57,500 nt of DNA from Bigelowiella natans CCMP2755 (taxonomy: Eukaryota > Cercozoa > Chlorarachniophyceae), in NCBI GenBank assembly GCA_000320545.1, contig ADNK01002618.1:20001-77500 (forward strand), written 5' to 3'. Both the position numbers and the translations under genes were made by a program. Shown here one piece after another: positions 1-10,206 of this stretch. Every line of letters begins with the position of its first letter. The stretch's first letter is position 1. The notes beneath the pieces were generated by a model that made no database searches, was not told the origin of the DNA, and saw only the letters and a list, made by a program, of their open reading frames with translations.

Positions 1-181
1 ACTTTTGTGTTGCATGTGGGCAAATGTGTGTGTGTGTGTGTGTGCCCCAACTCATCCTAGTAGCGCCGTTTCTAATCGTCGTATCGAATCATCACACCCC
101 ACCCCTTCTGAGCGAAGAAGCTCAATGGTTTGCAGTTTGGGTAGCTCATTGGACCTCCAGCAAGAGTGCTAAAAAATGGCC

Positions 182-257
<76 letters not shown>

Positions 258-578
258 GTAGTAGATCACGTTGACGAGGACTCGTAGAGAACATCGGAAT
301 TGTCGTTCGTATATATGCTGCTGTGTATCCATATGTTTGTTCGTCTGTTGTCCGTATGTACACGTTGCGCGAGCAGATATGAGCGGTGTGAGAGTGTTGT
401 TCTTCATCACATCACCACGCCATTACTACTATTATTACTACTACTACTACTAGTAGTAGTAATAGTACCTAACAATGAGCATGATCGGGGCATCTTCTGG
501 GAGATCTGGTTGTGGCCCTTTGGAGGGGGGGGAGGGAGGTGGCACGCAAGGTGTTGGTTGATTAATTAAGAGAAAAAG

Positions 579-621
<43 letters not shown>

Positions 622-782
622 ACGAGAGAGGGGCATCATCAGCATTCATATAGAATTTTTATCATTAGTCCTATCATCATCATTATTACCTTTCTTCTCA
701 TCATCATCGTCGTCGTCGTGATTCTCTTCTTCTTCTTCTTCAGAGAACCAGTCCAGTGCAACCTGCTCCCATGATCACACAT

Positions 783-817
<35 letters not shown>

Positions 818-985
818 ATGACGACGATGAAAAAAAAGAAATTGATGATGATGATGACGATGACGATGGGTTTGATGTACCTTGCCGCCGTCTGGAGCTG
901 TCAGGAACTCCCGTTTGTACGTATATGACCAAAACTGCTCGCGGAATAGCATCACTGACCACGCGATGAAGCTGCGGGCAAACAT
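1..985 (-). CDS. alpha/beta-hydrolase (EMB8/ABHD1-3-like), 5' part; cut by window edge
   Basis: Four exons join in phase on the minus strand: 985-881, 762-690, 517-469 and from 168 downward. The first ends in the motif LTAPDGGK and the second continues VALDWFSEE, the PDGG-x-x-ALDW signature at the start of the hydrolase core of EMB8/ABHD1/ABHD3 proteins. The third reads PEDAPIMLIV, the first core beta strand, and the fourth contains AGGPMSY and FAQKGWG, the usual oxyanion-loop region and following helix. The catalytic Ser-Asp-His triad would lie beyond the left edge and cannot be checked. An acidic Glu/Asp insert of about 16 residues follows ALDWFS. All three complete introns hold microsatellites. 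The start at 985 is the first ATG of the exon, but that exon could also be spliced from upstream (see 1495-2518). The fourth exon's lower end is not fixed; its frame hits a stop at about 72. Family members act on lipids or acylated substrates at membranes; this substrate is unknown. Confidence 0.72.
185..256. repeat. compound AC/TA microsatellite in hydrolase gene intron
   Basis: (AC)18 at 185-220 followed directly by (TA)18 at 221-256, in the intron between the exons ending at 469 and starting at 168. A GT repeat lies at 25-44. Confidence 0.95.
585..616. repeat. GA microsatellite
   Basis: GA repeat of about 16 units in the hydrolase gene intron between 690 and 517. Confidence 0.95.
783..816. 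repeat. GAT trinucleotide microsatellite
   Basis: About eleven GAT units in the intron between 881 and 762 of the hydrolase gene, with a second shorter GAT tract at 841-870. Confidence 0.95.
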
Positions 986-1332
986 GGGATATGAATTAGA
1001 GCAGCAACATCAACTTCAGAGAAGAAAGGAGGAGGAGGAGAAGGAGGAGGAGGAGGAGGAGGACGGCTGCTCAATCGAAACAATGATATCAGCATATATG
1101 CTCGGTTCGTGTACGTGGTGAGACGTGAGAGTAAAAGCTGTGTTTGTGGGTTGTTGTTTGCGAGAGGTTGATGTGAGTTGAGCGTACGGGTTTTGTAGCC
1201 AGCACGTAGGATGGAACGACGAGAGGGAGGGGCATCTCGCCAGTATTCGGTCATTCACTTCATTCTAAGCAGCACAGATCAAAAAGCATAGCGATGCCGC
1301 ATAGCAGCACCATATGCAGCAGATGATTAGCC

Positions 1333-1381
<49 letters not shown>

Positions 1382-1494
1382 GAGAGAGAGGGAGAGAGAG
1401 AGAGCGTGTATTTGATATTCTGATGTTGGTGTTGATTATCTTCCACGTATTTGGCCCGTGTCTCTCTCTTAGCTTGAATGCTTATTAAATTCAC
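986..1494. other. non-coding or intronic stretch with a long GA repeat
   Basis: No convincing gene. It contains a purine tract near 1020-1062 (GAGGAG-type) and a long GA repeat at about 1336-1376 followed by an imperfect GA tract to about 1405. If the upstream exons at 1495-2518 are real, this is an intron of the hydrolase gene. Confidence 0.5.
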
Positions 1495-1913
1495 CGAGAT
1501 ATATCGAAGGCTCGGCTTTTCCTCACCACATAAGTAGTAATACCTGCACACACACACGCACACGCGCATACACAAGTATGTGCATAATATACATTTAGAT
1601 TTTTATATATTGAATACGTGAGTTGACGATTGTGTTGTGAGGTTGTTGGTTACTGAAACGCACGGGATGAGTAGAATGTCGCCCAAACACTGGCAGGTCA
1701 TACAAGCCTAAATAAAGTCGTCGCAGCACCCTTGTTAGTTCACCAAATGCCATGTCATCGAGCAATGTTACAAAGTGGAATTTAGTGAAAAGTTAGGTTG
1801 TGCATTCGTAGTACGTATTACCAATTCAAACCACGTCTCCCATGAGTCCCCTCTATTCGAGATATCATAACAATGTTGATGAGTACGATGAGCACGATGA
1901 TAACAATGATGAC

Positions 1914-1947
<34 letters not shown>

Positions 1948-2518
1948 GTGTGTGTGTAATCAAACAACGAACAACACAGCAAAAGGTATTTAGCCACGTA
2001 CCTCAACTCCTTCAAACTCTCATATGCACACCATGTAAGAAAGATCCCAGCAGACAGATTTGTAAGTAGCCTTTACGATTGGGTTAAGGTATGTATTAAC
2101 AAAGAAGCAGCTCATGAGGATGGGATTGAGGAAGGGCGTTGGCAGCAACGACATACAACTTCAGTTTACCCTATCAATGCCGTTGTGGCGACGAATGCGG
2201 AGGCAAAGAAATAGCTTATAAATAACCCACGTGGGACAAAGAACGAGAAAAGGCCTAGCAGTAAAATTACATATTGAAACAATGTTTTTGAAGCAAATGA
2301 GTTCTTATCTGGAGACGTATATTGACGAGGCGTTCATGATTGAGCTTTAAGAAATTCGCTAACCTACCTTGTGGAATCTCGTTTGAGATTGTTTTCCGAC
2401 GTTGGTGTCCGCGGTCGTCGATCTTCCTTTTATTTCGTGCCTCTCCTCCCCTCATCGAAGACGTCTCTTCAGATTTCTCGCCTTTGCCCAAAAGGCTGGC
2501 AAGCCAGCGCGGTAGCAC
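1495..2518 (-). CDS. two candidate upstream exons, possibly the N-terminus of the hydrolase gene
   Basis: Two minus-strand blocks look like exons: 2518-2368 (acceptor TTACAG, donor GTAGGT, a basic and Ser-rich 50-residue stretch starting VLPRWLASLLGKG) and 1543-1495 (acceptor TGCAG, donor GTGAAT, ITTYVVRKSRAFDIS). The first exits in phase 1 and the second enters in that phase. A hydrophobic stretch near 1331-1290 on the same strand (LIICCIWCC) could continue the chain into the exon at 985 and give the N-terminal membrane anchor common in ABHD1/3-like proteins. No start codon was found upstream. This is inference from phase and composition only; the two blocks could equally belong to a separate gene or be chance open stretches. 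Confidence 0.3.
1905..1946. repeat. GAT trinucleotide microsatellite
   Basis: GAT/GAC run of about 14 units, in the non-coding stretch between candidate exons 1543-1495 and 2518-2368. Confidence 0.95.
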
Positions 2519-3571
2519 CTGTAAGGAATGAGAGACGAATCAGAGTTTTGGAACCAAAGTACAACAGAAGTGTAGGCTCTTTCACGTAAAAATGTGAACG
2601 CATTCAGTTGGCTCCAGTAAGTACAGCCCCCCCCCTCCCCAGGTTTATTATTATCTGGGCCTCCACCTCAATGCTGAGCATGGCAGGTGGATCTGGGCAA
2701 AACGTTCTGCTTTAAGACAGAGAGTCCACAAAAGTTCCTTTGAAAAATACTAAAACATCCTCTATTTCATTTGGAAGACTTGCTAATAACTGGTAGACTC
2801 AAAACTTTCACACTGCGATTCTTGTTTCTAGCCTCGAGTCCTTTGGAATTCAAACAAATCGAGGAAACGAAATTTTCTAGGATGTTTCAGGATGAAAATT
2901 GTTCCGAATTGTGGAGATTCGTTGACTCTGGGAGCAGGGAGCCGCATAACATGCGCAAATCACAGAATATTAGGCGAGAAAATCACCATGAAATAACCGG
3001 GAGAGACGGTGAGGATAAAAAGAAATTCGCTCCTCGTTTTATTTGAATTCAAGCGCTGTGGTCAGAGACCCGTATCCAATCTCGTAACCATTTAACTCCG
3101 AACATATCTTACAATTAGTATTTCGGCTGCCAAACTGCCTTCAAATTCAGCCGAAATATAGCGGGAAAAACCTTGTCTTACTTGTCGCAACGGGAAAATA
3201 CAAGGGCGAATCTCTTTCAGGCAGCGTAACTCTCCTAACAACGACTCCCACAATCTTCATACCCAGGAAACTCCCTTTTTTCATTCCTAACGACACGATA
3301 CATGAGTGCAACCCGCGGTGGCCGCTATAATGAGAAAACACGGAGCTCTTTCTTCGAAAATTTCCTCGATAAAAAATTGCCCACAACATCGTAGGTTGAG
3401 CTCCGATTTGCTGACGCCAAGTCGTCCGCCCATTTTGTAATAATTTCGGTGTAAGTCAAAAGTGCGACATATTTTTATCGCAAATCAAGCTCAAATCCAT
3501 TCCGAAGATTTCTGTCAGCGTTCAAGGAGGAGGGGGGAACGGAAAGCAGCCCGGGGCGTGCGTCGTCGTAA
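2519..3571. other. region between hydrolase and ankyrin genes, no gene recognised
   Basis: Both strands have short open stretches (for example plus 2771-3046, minus 3389-3147) without family resemblance. The right end is the 5' flank of the ankyrin gene that starts at 3572. Only isolated CTAG words and no long microsatellites are present here, in contrast to the introns on either side. Confidence 0.5.
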
Positions 3572-5934
3572 ATGGTTTCCCGCGCAGAGGATCTTGGTTT
3601 TGCTTGCAACGCCGGGAACTTTGTACGGTGAGATTAGCGAGGAGTAGGGAAAGGGAGAGAGAACTCGTCAACGAAGTGATAATGACCCAAGCGCTCATTC
3701 CGTCATCCCATATCCAGAGCATGTGGCGAGGGCTCGTTACCCGTTGTTAAGTCGCTGCTAAAGATGCGGATAGACAGTAATATGACTCTTACAACATGAC
3801 GATCAAGCAAGAATGCTTTTCTTCGCACAATATCCATCCTGCATGGCCCTCCCATAGTGTATGTGTGCTCTAACCATAACCATCCGCTCCCCTCCCCCAG
3901 TTGATGCCGTGAATGAGAAAGGAGAAACTGGACTTATGGAGGCGGCATATCTCGGTTCTATACCTCAACGCAACACACAGCGCATAATATACCTGCATTT
4001 TCACACATGCACACCGATGTAGCGAGGGAAAGATGGCGGAGGGAAAAGATGGAGTGAAGTACGCGGTATGAATATACGAGAACATAGATGTTTTGATCGT
4101 GTAGGTAAGGTAGATATGGTTAGATTTCTCCTTGGAAACAAGGCAATGGTCAATAGATCGGTAATAACCATATTAACAATAATAACAACAACAATAGCAA
4201 TAGAAATAAATATTATGACGACTGTAACGATGATGATGGTGGTGGTGATGATGATGATGATGATGTCTATACAAGTAGAAAAGATGCTACTGATTCCACT
4301 CTGCGCGGCTACACTATGGTGCATGCAAATTTGACGTGTAAATGTGGGCCACGATAATGAATCATGGTGGTGGTGGTGGCGGTGGTGATGATGATGATAA
4401 TGGCGTACAATAGCATACGTACGTTCATACAAAACCACACGCATATCACGATGAATTCTTCAACCTCTTTCATTTTTAATATATCCTTCTCCTCCGTCGC
4501 TGTTCGTGCGTTTATCATTAGTACTAAAGACTCTTCCTCTCTCTTTCTCTTCCCCCCACTATCTCTCCCTTCTAGGACTCTAGATACGGGAACACCTCAT
4601 TGGGATGGGCAGCGTGCTCAGGTATAAACAGAAGGACAAGCAGCTGGAGGCGGCGAAGAACATCGAATTTGCCACATTTCATGACCTCAATCCACGATAG
4701 AGGCACCACTAATATTAGCTTGCTATATTTTTTAACTTAATTCTTACCATGTGGTGTGCATGCGATCCCCCTTTACCCCCCCCCCCCCTCTCTCTGTGAT
4801 TAAATGCTAGGACGATGCGATGTTATCCATGTCCTGGCACAAGCACGTGCCGATCCAAACATTACGAATAGGAACAATATCACCCCGATTATTGAGGTTA
4901 AAGCAAACTAGTAAATCACGGAAAGGAAGCCGATCAACAGATGTTGATTTTTATGTCTATATTTCAGCAACACAACCCCGCCCCCCACACAAAAACGCAC
5001 ATGTGTACAACATAGTATTCCGCGAAATACACATATTGTTTTAAATACGTCCGCGATTGTTTTGGTATGTTGGTCTCTTCTTGTAACTGCTTGGTTATTC
5101 ATTATTAAAGGCGTGCCTCGGATACCAATGGGATGCTGTTAGGATGCTGGTGGGTTCTACACTTCACGTTTCCCCCTCATTTCACAGATTTAGGCACCCA
5201 CATAGAATCCAATCCTGCGAGTAGTAGATGAGTATACGACTTACTTTCCCGTCTCCTGTTCTCAACTTCGTGATAAGACCGAAATCATCGGCTTTTGTTG
5301 CACTGGGTAGATGCGGAGTGGAAGGCGTGTGTGTGTGAGTGTGTGTGATGAGTCTCGATTCCTTGAAGAAATGTTCTTCTCTTGCAGATAACCCAATACG
5401 GAGCCCATTTGAGAATAGATACGCTCGATCATCGCGGCAGGGTAGTTGTAGTTTGAATGAAGAGAATGAGGGGGAGAAAAATCAATTTTTGAAAATTTAG
5501 TGTTGAGTTAATACATGTATACATATACGGGGGGGAGGGGGTGGGGATGAAGGGTAAAAACGTTAGTTCAGCCCTTCGGTGATACTCACCGATCACACAC
5601 GATGCAATGCAGACGATATGGGGGATCTGCTCCGGGAGCAGGCGCGCGCTAACAAGAGGAATTCGGAGTCTCAATAAGAACGTCAGAGGTAGTGCGAGAG
5701 GCAACATGGCCGCAGTAAGCTTTGCTTGATTTTAGACACGTAAAGCACGCATCGACACTACCGAGTTCTCCTTTTCTTGCCAAGCAATGGTATCGATCAT
5801 CATCGCTCTTCTTTAGCAATAAAGACCTGTTTCTTCAGATGCGCGAGAAGGCTTCGTTAGCAGCATTTACATGGCAAGGAGGAGGGGGGAAGTGCGGAGT
5901 AACAGAAAGGTGAGAGGATGGGTTGATTATGGTT

Positions 5935-5970
<36 letters not shown>

Positions 5971-6397
5971 CACACACATACACACTTTACGTATGTGATA
6001 TAGGAGGAAGCTGATGCAGGCAACGAACAAAAAGACTATGACTGTGCCCGTCAGCATCATTCCTCTTCTTCAGCCCCTTCTCTTCCTCCTCCTCCTCCTC
6101 CTGCGATCTCAATGCTGGAAGCTAGCCCGATGTACGAGCCTAGCTTACTACGTGCGGTAATTCTAGAAGTGACAACATATATCGATGATGATCATGATAA
6201 TGATTGGCATGTAGATATAAGAGACGAGTTGCTGATTTCATCGCTTTCATGTCGCTTTATTCTCATGCCTCCTCTCTTCTCTGCACGAATCACGCGTTGT
6301 GTGGGTACTAGGTATTTGATTTCTTACCACAGTTCTTCCTATCTGAGTCACAGATCGAAGGTCTAAAACAGCCCACGTGATGATGATGACGATTGAC

Positions 6398-6428
<31 letters not shown>

Positions 6429-7240
6429 GGAACGATGAGTGGACATTATTCACAGTAACCATGATGATGGGAGAAGTATGGAACGAGCGAGGATGTGTCT
6501 ATTTTGTGTATTTTCAAAATTTACCATTGAAATTTTGAATTTGGAGCATATGTATTTGGCGTAGAAGAGAGCGGGAGATAGGGGGCGGGATAGATCAACA
6601 CGTATACAATTGGATGCAGTGTCTGATAGCAATCTTCATATTTCCCCTTATGTCAGAACGACTCATCGAAAACATTCACAAGCTGCCCTCTCCTCCGATG
6701 ATCGCATCGTTTGACCCGGAGATGGTTGATGAGGATGAAGAGGATGAGGATGAGGGGGAGGAGGGGGATGAAGTTGAGGTGGAAGAGGAAGAGAATGAGG
6801 ACGGAGAAGAAGTAGAAGAGGAAGAAGAATTCAAGGGTGGGACACGTGATAATCTTTGCAAGATGAACATGGCCAGTCGGCAAGCACACAGCAGCAGCAG
6901 CAGCAGTAGTAGTAGCGACATATCCAATAAGAAGAATAGCAAAAGGCCCATCTCACATTTATTTACAGCCTCGAGCAAAACAGAAAGAAAATCTGAGTAT
7001 GAGACGGCAAGTAGCAGCAGAAGCGTGCTCGTTGATAGTAGTAGGGGCGGTAGTGAAGATGGTGATGACAACGATAACAACGATGATGTGGCAGGGAATA
7101 TAAAGGAGGTTGGTAGTAATAGTGGTGGAAGCTGTTTTCCTGAAAATGAGAATAGTCGTGAAACTGCTAGAAGAAGTCGCAGTACGACTGATGCAGAAGG
7201 AGGAAGAAGTCCAAAGCGAGCGCGTAAGCTTATTAGATAA
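3572..7240 (+). CDS. ankyrin-repeat protein with acidic, Ser-rich tail (many small exons)
   Basis: Exons were placed by phase: 3572-3627, 3718-3776, 3901-3954, 4105-4160, 4576-4621, 4811-4896, 5111-5149, 5388-5441, 5613-5688, 5839-5909, 6004-6156, then a long last exon ending at 7240. The joined chain reads as consecutive ankyrin repeats: NEKGETGLMEAAYLG, KVDMVRFLLGNKAMVN, YGNTSLGWAACSG, RCDVIHVLAQARADPN, NNITPIIEACLGY, TQYGAHLRIDTLDHRGR. Each exon carries roughly half to one repeat. The first exon, MVSRAEDLGFACNAGNFV, looks like a repeat cap. Later exons become Pro/Ser-rich, and the last exon has an acidic Glu/Asp run at 6725-6830, a Ser run at 6888-6915 and a basic end, PKRARKLIR. The junction into the last exon is unresolved (acceptors at 6619 and 6655 are both possible), so the tail could be a separate gene. 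Ankyrin arrays bind other proteins; the partner is unknown. Introns hold GAT, AC and GGT repeats. Confidence 0.7.
5937..5978. repeat. AC microsatellite in ankyrin gene intron
   Basis: AC repeat of about 16 units with an interrupted extension, in the 94-bp intron between exons 5839-5909 and 6004-6156; it makes up nearly half of the intron. Confidence 0.95.
6390..6428. repeat. GAT microsatellite
   Basis: GAT run of about nine uninterrupted units in the last intron of the first ankyrin gene. Confidence 0.9.
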
Positions 7241-7880
7241 CGAATAGTATAATCTAGCAATGATATGACGAGCGACGAGTGTATTCCTGTTATGTTACTA
7301 TCTGGAGTCTATACTTGTGTTTCGTGTTGCTAATGACTACGATTATTATTACTAGGCGAATAAACGTGTCTAGGTGTAGTCGCACGCACATAAAATCAGC
7401 ATTAGCTAGTTAGCTAGTTAGAGCCGTGTTCGGGTACAACACTTATCTGCCGCGCTGGCAATGCTGACCCCGAATATGTACGTTGTACATGCGCTGCTCG
7501 CAAAAGTAGCAGAACTAGACACAATATCCATTTAGTCTATCGAAGACTAGAAGACGGCATTCGTCTCATATGTGAAAAGAAACATGTACGCAGTATCCAT
7601 TCATTTTCTGTTATCGGCTAAGACAGCAAAGAAAGCTAGTCACCAGCATGCATATGCAGGATGCATGGTCGATCTAGCAAAGCGTGTGTACGTTGTGAGC
7701 GCAATCTTTGGCCAAGTATGCGCCGTCGTGTGATTACACACATATAATCTCGTTAGTTACGGTGAATAAATTTAATACTCCAAACTTCGGCAAGGTGTCC
7801 TCGCACCGTGGGCAATGTATTGTCCATATGTGCGTATCATGACACTGTTCACTACTATTCCCTTCTCACATCCCCTACAG
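7241..7880. other. 3' spacer between convergent genes
   Basis: No gene seen. It shows the palindrome-rich composition typical of 3' spacers in this window: a TTAGCTAG-type run at about 7406-7422 and TGCATG/GCATGC words at 7648-7670. Confidence 0.5.
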
Positions 7881-7993
7881 CTATACGTGAAGTCTCCTTT
7901 GACGTATCTCCTGTGGAGGTGGGGAAGCTGAGAAACAAATTGGGACATAGAAACAGCTGGCATGATTTTGCTCGCCTCCTTCTCACAATTTAG
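7881..7993 (+). CDS. possible last exon of an unknown gene, overlapping the QCR7 stop
   Basis: After an acceptor CCCCTACAG a plus-strand reading frame runs 37 codons, starting IREVSFDVSPVEVGKLRN and ending with TAG at 7991-7993. Composition looks coding, but no upstream exon was found. The stop overlaps by three bases the stop codon of QCR7, which comes from the other strand. It may instead be a chance reading antisense to the QCR7 3' end. Confidence 0.25.
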
Positions 7994-8550
7994 AGATAAT
8001 CAGCCTCAAGCCTTTCCTTGCGAGCTTGCTCAATGAGGGGAGTCAGGTAGCGGTGGGGCCCTTGCTTGTTCCATAGATGCTCAGGAACAAAGGAGTGTTT
8101 CAGCTCGCAGTCAAGAGCACGCTTCAATCTCATTGTGCGAAGAGCACGTTCGCGAGCGGGAAGTCGGGCGATGGCGGTGACTACGTCAGGGTCCGTCTCG
8201 ATCAGAAGGTCGTCGTAGCGAAGGCCTAACGTTAGTTTTGGATGTGATCATTATGGAAGGGATGTTGGATGGTGGTGAAGATTGTGAAAACCCCAACCAC
8301 AAGCCCTCCTCCCACCACCCTTTTAATCTGCCTTCTTACTATGCACGAGCACCACTACGAATTCGGAGAAGAGGAAGAAATGTTGATAGTAATTCCAATT
8401 GAATTTACTAAATTCAAGGAGGGCTAAGGGTGCACAGAATTTCACGCGCGTGTTGTTCATCCTCTACATTTCTCGTCCATGGTAAATTATTTTGATCGAA
8501 TCCCCCGCGCTTTCATACTATCTATCATATATGGACACGTGCATCCTGTT

Positions 8551-8588
<38 letters not shown>

Positions 8589-8881
8589 CTTGTGCTTTCT
8601 TTCTGTTCTCTTTCTAAGGTTTTTCTCTTTCCAAAATAAAAACAGAACCGAAGAAAAAACATGATGTAATGGTATGAAAAATATGAGAAAATACACAAAA
8701 TTCAACATCAGTTGGGTTTTGAAAGGTGCTGGTCACGGGGCACTATGACGCAAATCAAGAGCGCAACGCATCCAAAATGAGAATCATGGTGAAAAGACCA
8801 ACCGTATCTGTTCAGATCATTTCTGAGTTTCTTTACGTAAGAATTCTTGACAACGTTGAAGGCACGCTTGAGGAAGGACAT
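7990..8881 (-). CDS. QCR7: cytochrome b-c1 complex subunit 7 (QCR7/UQCRB), mitochondrial
   Basis: Two exons, 8881-8803 and 8225-7990, joined at a phase-1 intron, encode 104 residues; the family is usually about 110-125. The first exon begins MSFLKRAFNVVKNSYVKK, and the second reads YGLRYDDLLIETDPDV, AIARLPARE, MRLKRALDCELKHSFVP, WNKQ and IEQARKERLEADYL. This order (GLRYDDL, then RLP, then RIKRAL.L.LKH..LP, then a C-terminal Arg/Glu-rich helix) is the QCR7 pattern. The protein is a small matrix-side subunit of respiratory complex III, needed for assembly of the cytochrome b module. No cleavable presequence is needed, in keeping with the short N-terminus. The intron (8226-8802) contains a CT repeat at 8552-8584. 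The gene converges on the ankyrin gene. Confidence 0.92.
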
Positions 8882-10206
8882 GCTAGAGAGCGGGGGGGGA
8901 CAGGGATGCAATGCAATCACAAGACCAACCTAAAACTTGGTGATAGCGGAACAAGTAGCGGTAAACCCCTTTATTATGAATATGCGTCAACAAATAATTC
9001 ATGTCGCAGAGTATTCTTAAACGGCATTTACGACAATCTGCAGAAGAACGTGAGACGCACCTGGGCCGGATCTGCAAGTTTTTCAGGTCTTAAGAATCAC
9101 GAGATGATGTTAGGATCTCCCTTATTTTTTTGTTGTTTTCGAAGATATTGTACATTCAAGGTTTAATTATTAGGACACTAGTTTCGCACTATGTTCAAGC
9201 ATGGTAAAAACAGAGTCTTATTTTTCTATTGCATCTGAAAAATCCGGGAAACCCGGTTTACTTTGATCTAGAGTATGAATTCATGGCAAAATACACCTAA
9301 ATAAGCTGAATTATCGAGTCGTCAATATTAAATATGAATGCCACGTTCCCAACGTTTTCCAGCAAAATATATAGTAAAATGTACTTGGTCTTTTGAATTA
9401 TCGGGATAAAAACCGGGAATCGAGCGGCAATCAAATTCTCTCCATATAAAGGATAACTTTGTAGAACGACATCATTAATATCATGTCGCAGTTGATATGA
9501 CAGCTGGCGCTTCTAAAATTTCGGCTTCATGTTTGCCCCTTGAGCCAGCCGCGAGCTGTACCCCCCTACCTGTGCTCGTCTCTGCAGCACAATTTGGCAG
9601 CTTCTCAGAGATCTGGCAGTTACAATACGTAAGATTGAATCAGCTGGTGCAGTATCATGCATGTCCTCATCACAGAAAAATGAACGGGGTAGTCATTCGA
9701 AGTAGTTTCAAGGTGGGGGGGGCAATATTTTTAACAACGTTACCTATCCTTTTCTCTCCCCCTAAGAGGCTTCATTGGTTACGAACGCGATGGGAATGAA
9801 TAGAGTTCCCTGTTGCACGTCCATATGGGGGAGGGTTGCGCTGTTCAGTGATTCTCATTTTGTTTCCTGTTTTTGGGATATTCATTTTAATTTCATGGAT
9901 AATGTCTGAATAAGCACCCTGGCGTGGCCCTTTCTCAGGTTTAGATTCAAGGGGCGGTTGGACATCTGCCGCATCTTACGAGGGTCTAAGTGTGTTAATA
10001 GGAGAGGATCAAAATTGATACTTACAAAACTCTGCAATAAAAGTTCTACGAAGACGGCCTTCATCTATTCTCCATCATCACATACGAATTATTCAGAATT
10101 CAACCCGCCAAGAATTGAGAGGAGGGCGAAAGACGGGGGTGGAAGATAGTGAAGGGAAATAGAGCAGAGTAGAAGGGTCTGTGTGTACCATCCTGCCTTG
10201 TTTTCT
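8882..10206. other. 5' region between divergent genes QCR7 and the helical-repeat gene
   Basis: No gene is established. A minus-strand stretch at 10064-9882 (beginning MKAVFVELLLQ, followed by a strong donor GTAAGT) and a plus-strand open stretch at 9497-9799 are weak candidates with no recognised family. A homopolymer-like G tract lies at 9715-9721. No runs of CTAG are seen here. Confidence 0.4.

Noticed and set aside
185-256. AC/TA repeats considered as a CRISPR-like array or centromere repeat
   Set aside because: Plain dinucleotide microsatellites without spacers; located inside an intron.
6676-7260. 194-codon minus-strand Ser/Leu-rich ORF
   Set aside because: Shadow of the acidic and Ser-rich last exon of the first ankyrin gene.
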